This document shows, in pieces, positions 1-7,666 of a stretch of DNA of 61,429 nt. The position numbers and the translations under genes were made by a program. The notes under the pieces are model-generated. The model was not told the DNA's origin. It did no database searches and was given only the letters and a program-made list of their open reading frames with translations. Numbering within the stretch: position 1 is the stretch's first letter; the number at the start of each line of letters is the position of its first letter. This stretch comes from Planctomycetes bacterium GWF2_41_51. GTDB taxonomy: Bacteria; Planctomycetota; Phycisphaerae; Sedimentisphaerales; UBA12454. The stretch is from assembly GCA_001825665.1 (NCBI GenBank), contig MHXZ01000072.1:1-61429 (forward strand). Direction: 5' to 3'.

Positions 1-1
1 A

Positions 2-646
2 GAAGATGTCGCGGCATATAAAGCGGACGGCAGTGTTATTTCTGTCGATATACAATCCGGCATCGTGTTTATCGATTTGGGCAGCGAGAGCAAAGTATAT
101 CCCGGCCTGACTTTCGCGGTTTATGACAGAAGCGCACCAATTCCGAGCGATGGAACAAGCAAAGGCGAAATTGAAATTTTCGATGTCGCAAAGAACACCG
201 CGACCGCGAGAATAACGACACAAAGCAAACGAAATCCTGTCGCCGAAGGCGATGTCATTATTAATCTTATCTGGGACAGCGCATCAACCAATACATTCGT
301 AGTCGCGGGTGAATTCGATTTTAACGGCAACGGAACAATCGACCGTGACGGAGATGCGAAAGTAAAACAGCTTGTCGAAAACTGGGGCGGCAAAACGGAA
401 GAGAGCGTAACGATTGACACCGATTACGTAGTGCTCGGTACCGAGCCGCGTATTTTGCAGAAACCAACTCTTGAAGAAATTGAAACCGACCCGCTGGCGA
501 ATGAAAAATACGAGGCGTCTGTGAAAGCTTCAGAAAGATACCAGGAAGTAAAAGCACAGGCGAAAGATTTGTACATACCTGTGTTCAATTTGAAAAGATT
601 TTTGAACTTCACCGGTTACGAATCGCTGGCGGGTAAAACGAAATAA
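2..646 (+). CDS. C-terminal part of an unknown protein (5' end outside window)
   Basis: The frame is open from base 2, so this is the last 214 codons of a longer gene; a GTG at 65 is internal and probably not the start. I do not recognise the family. A beta-rich part is followed by a stretch with alternating D/N/G residues (bases about 310-360) that resembles a calcium-binding EF-hand or dockerin-like loop. Next comes a segment ending in TDYVVLG, which recalls a BRCT-type fold. The C-terminal 60 residues are charged and probably helical. Function unknown; the gene is certainly coding, and the domain suggestions are weak. Confidence 0.7.
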   Translation, partial: EDVAAYKADGSVISVDIQSGIVFIDLGSESKVYPGLTFAVYDRSAPIPSDGTSKGEIEIFDVAKNTATARITTQSKRNPVAEGDVIINLIWDSASTNTFVVAGEFDFNGNGTIDRDGDAKVKQLVENWGGKTEESVTIDTDYVVLGTEPRILQKPTLEEIETDPLANEKYEASVKASERYQEVKAQAKDLYIPVFNLKRFLNFTGYESLAGKTK

Positions 647-647
647 T

Positions 648-1337
648 TTATACCGGCTCTATTCCTATCGAAGCGATGTAAACGGCGCCGGTATATTCGA
701 TTGAGCGCTGATTCTGAAAGCCTTTTTTCGCCGCAACGAAAGTCACAGTTGAAATCGCTTTTATCGCGGTGCTCATCGATTCACCATTATCGCAATCAAG
801 TCCGGATGGAATATCAACAGCGATGACCGGTTTATTAATCGAATTGATTGCATTAATAAGTGCAGCGAAGTTTCCTGCAAGCTCACCTGAAAGGCCGGTT
901 CCAAAAATCGCATCGACAATCAAATCACAATCCCCCGCTAATCGCCTGACATCCTCATTTACTTTTTCCGGTGTAAGCGATAATTCTGTAATTGGGATTT
1001 GCATATTGACCGCAATTTTATAATTGATTTGTGCATCGCCTTTGATTTTTGCTGTCGGGCCGCAGAGAAGGATTTTCACTTTGTAACCAGCGTTTGTCAG
1101 CAGGCGAGCAATAACAAAACCGTCTCCTCCGTTGTTGCCAGTTCCACAGAAGATGCAGACCTTTGAACCGCCCCTCTTTTTCAGTTCGGAGATAATGATT
1201 TCGGTGCATCCTCTTCCTGCGTTCTCCATAAGTACAACGCCGGGAACGCCGAGGGTGTTAATCGCCCATGCGTCAACATCACGAATCTGCTGACGGGTTA
1301 GAACCGTGTCATTTTGCCTGTCGAATTTTCTTATCAT
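648..1337 (-). CDS. nnrE: NAD(P)H-hydrate epimerase (YjeF N-terminal domain)
   Basis: The protein repairs damaged NAD(P)H by interconverting the R and S epimers of NAD(P)HX, feeding the dehydratase encoded by nnrD at 16969-17835. The 229-residue length fits the stand-alone YjeF_N fold. The glycine-rich motif GTGNNGGDGF lies at about residues 66-75 and DAIFGTGLSGE at about 142. Many bacteria fuse epimerase and dehydratase in one protein; here they are separate genes 15 kb apart. There is no Shine-Dalgarno sequence. A -10 box ends 9 nt before the ATG, so the mRNA is predicted to be leaderless. Confidence 0.9.
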   Translation of the reverse strand: MIRKFDRQNDTVLTRQQIRDVDAWAINTLGVPGVVLMENAGRGCTEIIISELKKRGGSKVCIFCGTGNNGGDGFVIARLLTNAGYKVKILLCGPTAKIKGDAQINYKIAVNMQIPITELSLTPEKVNEDVRRLAGDCDLIVDAIFGTGLSGELAGNFAALINAINSINKPVIAVDIPSGLDCDNGESMSTAIKAISTVTFVAAKKGFQNQRSIEYTGAVYIASIGIEPV

Positions 1338-1346
1338 GCTGCGTTA

Positions 1347-1374
1347 ATTATACTGCTAAACGATAAGTTTTCAA
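1347..1374 (-). promoter_or_regulatory. Promoter of nnrE, predicted leaderless
   Basis: Read on the minus strand, TTGAAA (1369-1374) and TATAAT (1347-1352) are 16 bp apart. Nine nucleotides separate the -10 from the ATG at 1337, so transcription should begin within about 0-3 nt of the start codon. No Shine-Dalgarno sequence fits in that space. Confidence 0.7.
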
Positions 1375-1388
1375 TTAGTTGATTTATG

Positions 1389-1416
1389 TTGAATATTTAT
1401 GGTTTGGCGGTACATT
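1389..1416 (+). promoter_or_regulatory. Probable promoter upstream of surE
   Basis: TTGAAT (1389-1394) and TACATT (1411-1416) are 16 bp apart. The predicted transcript start is near 1422-1424. That coincides with an ATG at 1423 that opens a six-codon reading frame, so surE mRNA would carry a leader of about 100 nt beginning with a leaderless mini-ORF. The -10 is only moderately good. Confidence 0.45.
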
Positions 1417-1422
1417 AACTGG

Positions 1423-1443
1423 ATGAATCCCGCACCTTCTTAG
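1423..1443 (+). other. Possible leaderless leader-peptide ORF upstream of surE (MNPAPS)
   Basis: ATG at 1423 followed by five codons and TAG gives the peptide MNPAPS. The ATG lies 6 nt after the putative -10 box, the same geometry as the leaderless genes in this window. Most of the mini-ORF (from 1429) is the arm complementary to the surE Shine-Dalgarno region, so translating it could expose the surE start. This is inference from sequence; translation is unproven. Confidence 0.35.
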
Positions 1444-1525
1444 TTCATAATGAAGGCCGGGCTTATGATAGATAAAACTTTACACAAAAATCCACAGAAA
1501 AGGATTAAAAATAGAAGGTGTCGGG
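1429..1525 (+). promoter_or_regulatory. Alternative pairing in the surE leader that could mask its ribosome binding site
   Basis: The arm at 1429-1439 (CCCGCACCTTC) can pair with 1452-1461 (GAAGGCCGGG) as a local hairpin. It can also pair with 1514-1525 (GAAGGTGTCGGG), which contains the surE Shine-Dalgarno GAAGG and abuts the ATG at 1526. The two pairings are mutually exclusive, the layout expected of a translational switch. No known riboswitch class is recognised. Confidence 0.45.
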
Positions 1526-2269
1526 ATGAATATACTACTGACAAATGACGATGGCATAATGGCTCCGGGAATCGCGGCGGCTTATAAAGAATTGGTCAAG
1601 CTGGGCGATGTAACGGTTGTCGCGCCTTCGGGCAGAATGAGCGGAGCAGGACACAGCATTACGGTATTTGAGCCGCTGGTCTGCGAGAAAATCACAATCG
1701 AAGACCAGTTTACAGGATACAGCGTAAGCGGTTCACCGGCGGATTGCGTTAAACTTGCGATTATGGAACTATGCCCCCAAAAGCCCGACCTTGTGGTAAG
1801 CGGCATAAATCACGGGGCGAACGTCGGCATCAATGTTTATTATTCGGGAACAGTTGCGGCGGCTATGGAAGCGGCGTTTTACAGGATACCTGCAATCGCA
1901 CTTAGCGCAGCGGGTGAGGAACATATAGATTTTAAAAACGCAGCAATTTATTCTGTCGAGGTAATAGGAAAGTTGAAGCCGATCGATTGGCGAGGCGTAA
2001 TAAATATAAATATTCCGCGGCTTTCGAAAGGTAAACCGAAAGGAATAAAAATTGTTCCGCAATCGACGATGGGTTTCGATGAACATTATGTCAAAACGCA
2101 AAATGATGCGGGGCAAACGCTCTATCAGCTTGCAGGCGGAATACATCGCGACGTGGATTTGCCGAGCGATACGCTTGAACTGATTGACGGTTTCATTACT
2201 GTTACAGCACTTGGTTTCGATATGACAGATTACAAGGGAATGGAAAAACTCCATCAAATGAAATTTTAA
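1526..2269 (+). CDS. surE: 5'/3'-nucleotidase SurE
   Basis: SurE is a metal-dependent phosphatase acting on nucleoside 5'- and 3'-monophosphates and is linked to stress survival. The 247-residue protein is normal for the family. The N-terminal motif LLTNDDG supplies metal ligands D8 and D9, S39 lies in the PSGRMSGAGHS loop, and N95 in SGINHG completes the metal site. The start at 1526 has the Shine-Dalgarno GAAGG seven nt upstream, which may be masked by leader pairing. The ACT-domain gene follows after 10 bp and is probably cotranscribed. Confidence 0.95.
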   Translation: MNILLTNDDGIMAPGIAAAYKELVKLGDVTVVAPSGRMSGAGHSITVFEPLVCEKITIEDQFTGYSVSGSPADCVKLAIMELCPQKPDLVVSGINHGANVGINVYYSGTVAAAMEAAFYRIPAIALSAAGEEHIDFKNAAIYSVEVIGKLKPIDWRGVININIPRLSKGKPKGIKIVPQSTMGFDEHYVKTQNDAGQTLYQLAGGIHRDVDLPSDTLELIDGFITVTALGFDMTDYKGMEKLHQMKF

Positions 2270-2279
2270 GGAAGAACCA

Positions 2280-2567
2280 ATGGCCTCTAAAAAAAGTCAG
2301 ATTTGTATTTGCACCGTTACGGGCAAGGATAGAGTCGGCATAATCGCCAGGCTTGCAGTGGCGATGGCGAAAGCGAATATTAATATCGTCGATGTCAATC
2401 AGAAGATCATGGAAAATTATTTTGTTATGACGATGGCCTGCGATATCGCCAAAGCAACTCTGACAATTCCGCAAATCCATAAAAAGCTGGATGCGATAGC
2501 AGAAGAAATGAAATTGAAAATCAACTTCCAGGATGAATCGATTTTCAAAATGATGCACAGGGTCTAA
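2280..2567 (+). CDS. ACT domain protein (UPF0237-like)
   Basis: This 95-residue protein is essentially one ACT domain, a small ligand-binding fold that usually senses amino acids. The segment GKDRVGIIARLAVAMAKANINIVDVNQ (residues about 14-40) has the typical ACT beginning: a glycine-containing turn, a helix, then a strand. Stand-alone ACT proteins of this size are thought to be regulators, but the ligand is unknown. It follows surE by 10 bp with a usable AAGGA before the start, suggesting one operon. It is separated from the convergent tex gene by about 30 bp of AT-only repeat. Confidence 0.85.
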   Translation: MASKKSQICICTVTGKDRVGIIARLAVAMAKANINIVDVNQKIMENYFVMTMACDIAKATLTIPQIHKKLDAIAEEMKLKINFQDESIFKMMHRV

Positions 2568-2599
2568 AAATTTTAAATATTTAAAGATTTGAAATTTTA
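2567..2599. repeat. AT-only palindromic repeat (family G)
   Basis: A stretch made almost only of AAATTTTAAATATT-type words lies between the convergent ACT-domain gene and tex. Similar words recur at 13875-13911, 30784-30814 and 57112-57132, always between genes. The sequences are simple enough that independent origin is possible. Confidence 0.45.
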
Positions 2600-4873
2600 T
2601 GAGCCAAAAGTTAGTTTCGATGCAAGCGAACCACTTGGAGATTTATTATTTGCAGGCTTCGGCTGGTGAGCTGCAATCATTGGCTTTTTGTTCGGTTTCA
2701 GCGGCTGATGTTTTTCGCTGTGGTCAGATTTTTTGCTTTGGCCCGCCTCTTTTTTCATGCTCATCGATATTCTTTTTCTTGCGATATCGACTTCCAGCAC
2801 ACGTACTTTTACTTTCTGATAAACTTTAACAACATCAGCAGGGTCTTTTACAAACTGGTCTGAAAGCTCGCTGATATGCACAAGACCATCCTGGTGAACA
2901 CCTACATCCACAAACGCACCGAAGGCCGTGATGTTCGTTACGATTCCGGGCAATTCCATTCCAACTTCCAAATCGCTGATCTCCTTAATGCCTTCTTTAA
3001 AACTGAACAGCTCAAACTGCTTTCGAGGGTCTCTGCCGGGCTTGCTTAATTCTGCTTTGATATCCATCAGAGTCGGCAGGCCAACAGTTTCGGTAACATA
3101 TTTTTCGAGCTTTATCTTTTCACGCAATTCCGAATTACTTATCAAATCGGCAACCGAACAATTTAAGTCCTTTGCCATCGCTTCTACTATATCATAGCTT
3201 TCGGGATGCACGGCGCTTGCATCGAGCGAATTTTTAGCATTGCGAATCCTGAGAAAGCCTGCGCATTGTTCGAATGTCTTGCCGCCAAGGCCGGAAACTT
3301 TTTTTATTTTCGACCTTGATTCGAACGGCCCGTTTTCGTTTCTGTGCTGCACTATGTTTTCAGCAAGTTTAGGCCCTACTCCGGAAACATAAGTCAAAAG
3401 CTGTTTGCTTGCGGTGTTGACCTCGACGCCGACCGCATTTACGCAACTGCTGACGGTATCATCGAGACTGCGTTTAAGAAGCGTCTGGTCAACATCGTGC
3501 TGATATTGGCCGACACCGATAGATTTAGGGTCAATCTTTACAAGTTCTGCAAGCGGATCCATTAGGCGTCTTCCAATCGATACCGCTCCCCTGACTGTGA
3601 TGTCATAATCTGGGAATTCATCCCTGGCAGCCTCCGAAGCTGAATAAACGCTTGCCCCGCTTTCGTTGACCATTACAATATTTATTTCTTTCGGCAGGCC
3701 GATAGCACGTACAAAGCTTTCAGTTTCTCTGCTTGCGGTTCCGTTACCTATCGCAATCGCTTCGATTTTGTATTTCTGGCACCACGCCATAATTTTTATA
3801 CCTTCGTGTTTGGCAGCTTCGGCACCAAGCAGATATATGACATCGTTGTACAGCAGTTTGCCCTGCCTGTCGAGACAAACCACTTTGCAGCCTGTACGAA
3901 AACCCGGGTCGATAGCCAAAATGCTTTTTTCGCCTAACGGTGAGCTTAAAAGCAATTGCCTGATATTTTCTACAAAAACCCTTATCGCCTCTTCATCAGC
4001 CTTCTTTTTGCTCTCAATACGAATTTCAGTTTCCATCGAAAGCATTATCAGCCTTTTGAAGCTGTCTTTAATCGCAAGCTTTACCTGCTCGGATGCGGAA
4101 TTATTACTTTTAATAAACAATGAATTAAGGATTGAGACAGCCTGGTCATCATCGACTATCACTCGCAATAACAGAAGTTCTTCCTTTGCACCGCGGCGCA
4201 TCGCAAGTACACGATGTGATGGAGCCGAAGCGAGCGGTTCCGACCAGTCGTAATAGTCCTTGTATTTTATCGCCTCTTTTTCTTTGCCGGGTACCACTTT
4301 GCAAACGTATTTGCTTGTTTTCTGATATAGCAGCCTTATATCGGCTCTTGCCTGCTGGTCCTCGCTTATCCACTCGGCAATTATATCGCGTGCCCCCGCA
4401 ATCGCGGCTTCAATTGTCTCCACCTCTTTTTCAGCGCTGATGAATTTTTCAGCTTCTTTTTCCACATCGAAACTTGCCTGCTCGAAAATCAATTTTGCCA
4501 AAGGCTCAAGTCCCTTTTCCTTGGCAACAGTTGCGCGTGTTCGCCGTTTCGGTCTGAACGGCAGATAAATATCCTCCAGCACAGCCATTGTCTCGGCTGC
4601 CGTTACTTTGTCTTTTAGTTCGGGCGTGAGATGCCCAAGTTTTTCAAGGGATTCGAGTATCGCCTCCCGTCTTTTATCAAGTTCTGCTAGCTGTTCGAGC
4701 CTGTCGCGAATATTTGTTATCGCAACCTCATCAAGGCTTCCTGTCGCTTCTTTGCGATAGCGTGCAATAAACGGAACTGTGGCGTTTTCAGCCAACAGCG
4801 CACCGACAGCGCCGACCTGTTTGGCGGTTATGTTCAATTCACCTGCTATTTTAGCTATATGTTTTTCTTCCAT
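2597..4873 (-). CDS. tex: RNA-binding transcription accessory protein Tex
   Basis: Tex is a cytoplasmic nucleic-acid-binding protein associated with transcription and RNA turnover. At 758 residues it has the family's usual length. The N-terminal helical Tex domain is followed by a YqgF/RuvX-like RNase H fold (AIDPGFRTGCKV, middle of the protein) and helix-hairpin-helix motifs (SGVGPKLAENIV). Near the C-terminus is an S1 RNA-binding domain, roughly residues 637-706 (GAFVDVGVHQDGLVHISEL). It ends in a lysine/proline-rich tail. It is transcribed alone and converges with the surE operon. Confidence 0.95.
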   Translation of the reverse strand: MEEKHIAKIAGELNITAKQVGAVGALLAENATVPFIARYRKEATGSLDEVAITNIRDRLEQLAELDKRREAILESLEKLGHLTPELKDKVTAAETMAVLEDIYLPFRPKRRTRATVAKEKGLEPLAKLIFEQASFDVEKEAEKFISAEKEVETIEAAIAGARDIIAEWISEDQQARADIRLLYQKTSKYVCKVVPGKEKEAIKYKDYYDWSEPLASAPSHRVLAMRRGAKEELLLLRVIVDDDQAVSILNSLFIKSNNSASEQVKLAIKDSFKRLIMLSMETEIRIESKKKADEEAIRVFVENIRQLLLSSPLGEKSILAIDPGFRTGCKVVCLDRQGKLLYNDVIYLLGAEAAKHEGIKIMAWCQKYKIEAIAIGNGTASRETESFVRAIGLPKEINIVMVNESGASVYSASEAARDEFPDYDITVRGAVSIGRRLMDPLAELVKIDPKSIGVGQYQHDVDQTLLKRSLDDTVSSCVNAVGVEVNTASKQLLTYVSGVGPKLAENIVQHRNENGPFESRSKIKKVSGLGGKTFEQCAGFLRIRNAKNSLDASAVHPESYDIVEAMAKDLNCSVADLISNSELREKIKLEKYVTETVGLPTLMDIKAELSKPGRDPRKQFELFSFKEGIKEISDLEVGMELPGIVTNITAFGAFVDVGVHQDGLVHISELSDQFVKDPADVVKVYQKVKVRVLEVDIARKRISMSMKKEAGQSKKSDHSEKHQPLKPNKKPMIAAHQPKPANNKSPSGSLASKLTFGS

Positions 4874-5181
4874 GATGTCAAACCTTCAATATTTTCCTAT
4901 TCATTTTTTTGATAACTTTACTGCCGATTCCTTTTGAAGTCCAAAATAATACAGCTTACCCCTAATTTTCTTGCAAAATCGAGCGGTCGAATGTAGAGTA
5001 ACTGAAAATTCGCAAGACCGTGTTTTATGTTTTTTTGGGTATCTTTTTGTAATATAAGTAAAATCTTTAATTACAATCAGCAAGAAAATAGAATTTTAAG
5101 ATTTTATTATAGCCGTAAAAACGTTATAGTAAAGAAAATTACAAAATAAAAGCGGTATAAGTCTTTTATTTATAAAGTCTT
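4874..5181. other. Intergenic region between tex and tRNA-Arg
   Basis: About 308 bp, AT-rich. It should hold the promoters of tex (leftward) and of the tRNA (rightward). I see no convincing gene or conserved RNA in it; the open frame here has no ribosome binding site or recognisable family. Confidence 0.5.
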
Positions 5182-5255
5182 GCGCCCGTAGCTCAACTGG
5201 ATAGAGTGCCGGCCTACGAAGCCAGAGGTTACAGGTTCGACTCCTGTCGGGCGTA
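5182..5255 (+). tRNA. tRNA-Arg (anticodon ACG)
   Basis: A complete 74-nt cloverleaf can be drawn. The acceptor stem is 5182-5188 with 5248-5254 (one terminal G-U pair), with discriminator A5255. The anticodon loop is 5214-5220 with ACG at 5216-5218, and the T-loop contains GGTTCGACTCC. The ACG anticodon would be edited to ICG by TadA to read CGU/CGC/CGA. The anticodon stem has a C-A mismatch (5210/5224). CCA is not encoded. Confidence 0.95.
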
Positions 5256-5263
5256 TTATACTT

Positions 5264-5335
5264 AGCCGCAAAGGCACTAAGACACTAAAAATATTCTGTT
5301 TATATTTTTCTTTGTGCCTTGGTGTCTTAGCGGCT
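5264..5335. repeat. Inverted repeat of the AGCCGC...AAGACAC type (family F)
   Basis: The left arm at 5264-5285 (AGCCGCAAAGGCACTAAGACAC) and the right arm at 5314-5335 share AGCCGC at their outer ends. Inside they contain the same two words, AAGGCAC and TAAGACAC, in swapped order. The unit sits between tRNA-Arg and pta, and the T-rich stretch after the right arm may help terminate tRNA transcription. Closely similar repeats are, from memory, common in environmental bacterial genomes. Confidence 0.6.
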
Positions 5336-5356
5336 ATTTTTGTTTAAGGATATAAA

Positions 5357-6352
5357 ATGGGAAATAAAGATTTTTCACAGGTAATACTCGAAAAAGCAGC
5401 ATCACTTTACAAACATATCGCCCTGCCGGAAGGCGAAGACATCAGGACGATTGAAGCGGCCAAAAAAATCGCCGACATGAAAATGGCAAAGCTCACGCTT
5501 TTCGGGGACGAAAAGAAAATGAGCGATGAGCTTAAAAAAATGGGGGCCAAGACAAACGACATCACAATCATCAATCCTAAAACAAGTCCAAAATTAAAAG
5601 AATACGCTGAAAAATTCTATCAGCTCCGCAAAAATAAAGGCGTTACACAGGAGCAGGCTCTCGAAATAGTGAAAGACGAAGTTTACTTCGCGACGATGAT
5701 GGTTAAGACCGATGAAGTAGATGGTCTCGTTTCCGGCGCCGTTCATTCGACACCCGATACCGTACGCCCAGCTTTGCAAATCATCAAGGCGGCAAAAGGC
5801 GTTGCGACCGTTTCGAGTATGTTCTTTATGACAAAAGGCGATACAACCCTGCTGTACGCAGATTCCGGTTTGAACCAGGACCCAACCGCGGAACAGCTTG
5901 CGGACATCGCGCTGACAACCGCTCGAACAGCGAAACAATTCGGCTTCGCTGCGAAAATCGCAATGCTCTCATATTCAACTAAAGGCTCGGCAAAAGGAAC
6001 CGGCCCGGACAAAATGATTAAAGCAGCCGGACTTGCTAAAGAAAAACTCGCGAAGGAATTCGACGGCGAATATGCAATTGACGGCGAACTGCAATTCGAC
6101 GCTGCTTTCGTCCCATCGGTCGCGGCAAAGAAAGCACCGGGCAGTCCATTAAAAGGCCAGGCAAATGTTTTTATCTTCCCCGATTTAGGCGTTGGCAATA
6201 TTTGCTACAAAATGACAGAGAGACTTGCCGGCTATAACGCTTACGGCCCAATCCTTCAGGGAATCGCAAAGCCGGTTAATGACCTTTCGAGAGGCTGCAA
6301 TAGCGATGATATCGTCGCCGCTGTTGCGATCACAGCGATTCAGTCAGTTTAA
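5357..6352 (+). CDS. pta: Phosphate acetyltransferase
   Basis: Pta interconverts acetyl-CoA plus phosphate and acetyl phosphate plus CoA, the first step of acetate formation or the last of acetate uptake. At 331 residues it is the short form, without the N-terminal regulatory domain of E. coli Pta. It begins with the typical ALPEGEDIRTIEAA stretch and contains the conserved SGAVHSTPDTVRPALQII region and a C-terminal FPDLGVGNICYKM motif. The Shine-Dalgarno AAGGA precedes the ATG. No ackA is adjacent. The phosphate butyryltransferase relative is a less likely alternative. Confidence 0.88.
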   Translation: MGNKDFSQVILEKAASLYKHIALPEGEDIRTIEAAKKIADMKMAKLTLFGDEKKMSDELKKMGAKTNDITIINPKTSPKLKEYAEKFYQLRKNKGVTQEQALEIVKDEVYFATMMVKTDEVDGLVSGAVHSTPDTVRPALQIIKAAKGVATVSSMFFMTKGDTTLLYADSGLNQDPTAEQLADIALTTARTAKQFGFAAKIAMLSYSTKGSAKGTGPDKMIKAAGLAKEKLAKEFDGEYAIDGELQFDAAFVPSVAAKKAPGSPLKGQANVFIFPDLGVGNICYKMTERLAGYNAYGPILQGIAKPVNDLSRGCNSDDIVAAVAITAIQSV

Positions 6353-6493
6353 AATTCGAATTACGAAACCCGAAATACGAAACAAATTCAAAACATAATT
6401 TTTCGAATGTTTTTCAAAGTTATCAGTTTCAATCATTTGAATTTTGGTAATTCGGATTTGTTTCGGATTTCGATATTAGGATTTCGGATTTTA
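6351..6493. repeat. Inverted repeat of the TTCGAATTACGAAA type (family B)
   Basis: The left arm (about 6351-6403) consists of words such as ATTACGAAA, CCGAAATACGAAAC and AAATTCAAA. The right arm (about 6437-6493) is their approximate reverse complement: TTTGAATTTTGGTAATTCGG, TTTCGGATTTCG, ATTTCGGATTTT. It starts inside the stop codon of pta and runs into the start of the next gene, so it supplies that gene's 5' leader. Confidence 0.6.
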
Positions 6494-6837
6494 TGAAAGA
6501 TATATCAAATATCCCATTGAAACGAAAATTCGTCATCCATAAACATACTCGAGAGACTGACGTCCATTGGGATTTGATGATTGAATGGCCAGATGTTTTA
6601 AAAACTTGGCGACTGGATAGTCCACCTGAAAAATTAACAAACGAGAAAACCAAAGCAACGCCCATCCAGGACCACGATAAAAAATTTCTCACATATCAAG
6701 GCCCAGTCAACAACGGCACAGGAACTGTTGAATTAGCAGATGAAGGAACATGTACAATCGAGTCGGATGATGGTAAAATATTAAAAATTGCTTTTACCGG
6801 CAGAATATTGAAAAGGGCACTTATATTAGAGAAATAA
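6493..6837 (+). CDS. Stand-alone LigD-type 3'-phosphoesterase domain protein
   Basis: The 114-residue protein matches the N-terminal phosphoesterase domain of DNA ligase D, which trims 3' ends during end-joining repair. Active-site positions can be aligned: H18, H25 and D27 in HKHTRETDVHWDLMIE, and H61 in IQDHDK, followed by the TYQGPV...GTGTVELAD stretch. The arginine normally two residues after the aspartate is methionine (M29), so activity is uncertain. No ligase or polymerase domain, Ku gene or ligD is nearby. The membrane-protein gene begins 5 bp downstream. Confidence 0.75.
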   Translation: MKDISNIPLKRKFVIHKHTRETDVHWDLMIEWPDVLKTWRLDSPPEKLTNEKTKATPIQDHDKKFLTYQGPVNNGTGTVELADEGTCTIESDDGKILKIAFTGRILKRALILEK

Positions 6838-6842
6838 AAATA

Positions 6843-7394
6843 ATGAATAAGTATATTCGAATAGTATGTTTACTATTAACGCCTATAGTCTTTTTTACAG
6901 TCTTGATTATATTTATTCCTCCTGTTTGGCGATGGTGTGAAAAAGGATTTATTCAAGAGTACACTGAAAAAACATCCCGCTTATTCCCAATTCTCATTAA
7001 ATCACATGCAGATGATAAAAATTACAGAATTATCTCTTTTTCAGAAATAGCACCAGATACCCCGATTGTTACGGAAGTAGATGAAGAAGATTTGACAAAA
7101 ATCAACAATGATTTAAGGTCAACTATTTTAGGACATATCAGCCGCAGGTACTTTGAAATCATTGATAAAGGGTCAGATTATATTGATGTATCTCTTGAAA
7201 AACCGACAACACATGATTCTATGCTGAAAGGCTGGTACAGAATCCAAGATAAGAAAATAATACCTCAAAAAGTATTAATGTACGGGCCCGGATTCGCTTT
7301 TGTTGCCATGTCCCCCACCTTATTGATAGCTGCTATCTGTTCAGCTTTATATATTTGGGCAGTGATAAAACTCACAAAAAAAAGAAAAGCTTAA
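6843..7394 (+). CDS. Hypothetical membrane protein with two membrane segments
   Basis: The 183-residue protein has a hydrophobic segment at about residues 6-28, a soluble part of roughly 120 residues, and a second hydrophobic segment at about 150-175 followed by a lysine/arginine-rich tail. This implies an extracytoplasmic middle domain with both ends in the cytoplasm. I recognise no family. It starts 5 bp after the phosphoesterase gene and its stop overlaps the convergent DUF2442 gene by 4 bp. The local composition is more AT-rich than the surrounding housekeeping genes, which may mean an acquired patch. Confidence 0.6.
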   Translation: MNKYIRIVCLLLTPIVFFTVLIIFIPPVWRWCEKGFIQEYTEKTSRLFPILIKSHADDKNYRIISFSEIAPDTPIVTEVDEEDLTKINNDLRSTILGHISRRYFEIIDKGSDYIDVSLEKPTTHDSMLKGWYRIQDKKIIPQKVLMYGPGFAFVAMSPTLLIAAICSALYIWAVIKLTKKRKA

Positions 7395-7666
7395 CTTGCA
7401 ATCAACTTGTATTTTTCCGGATTTTCAATAATGTTGATTGATAAATCGACATCGAGAGCGGGCCAGTAAAGATGTGTTTTGTGCAAAAGCTGGATATTTG
7501 TTAAATCGGCAATGGAGGCTTCCCTGAACCATGGGAATTTTTCAAACGGCAGGAAATATTCTTTGCCGCTGAGCAAAATCCAGAAGCCATGCTGCGATAT
7601 ATTTGTAACTTCAAGCTTTGAAGTGTTTTTGCCACGCTTTAATGATTTCACTTTTATGTTCCTCAA
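7391..7666 (-). CDS. DUF2442 family protein
   Basis: A 91-residue protein with the DUF2442 signature, including GFWILLSGKEYFLPFEKFPWF and a C-terminal LYWPALDVDLSI. Function is unknown; such genes are usually paired with a DUF4160 gene, as here, and the pair has the size and layout of a toxin-antitoxin system, which is inference only. The reading frame from 7666 overlaps the end of the DUF4160 gene by 56 bp; an internal start would shorten it, but the conserved part begins near the given start. Confidence 0.75.
   Translation of the reverse strand: MRNIKVKSLKRGKNTSKLEVTNISQHGFWILLSGKEYFLPFEKFPWFREASIADLTNIQLLHKTHLYWPALDVDLSINIIENPEKYKLIAS

Noticed and set aside
1769-2257. 162-codon frame antisense to surE
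   Set aside because: Composition is that of a reverse-strand shadow (rich in R, I, Y, C); surE is unambiguous.
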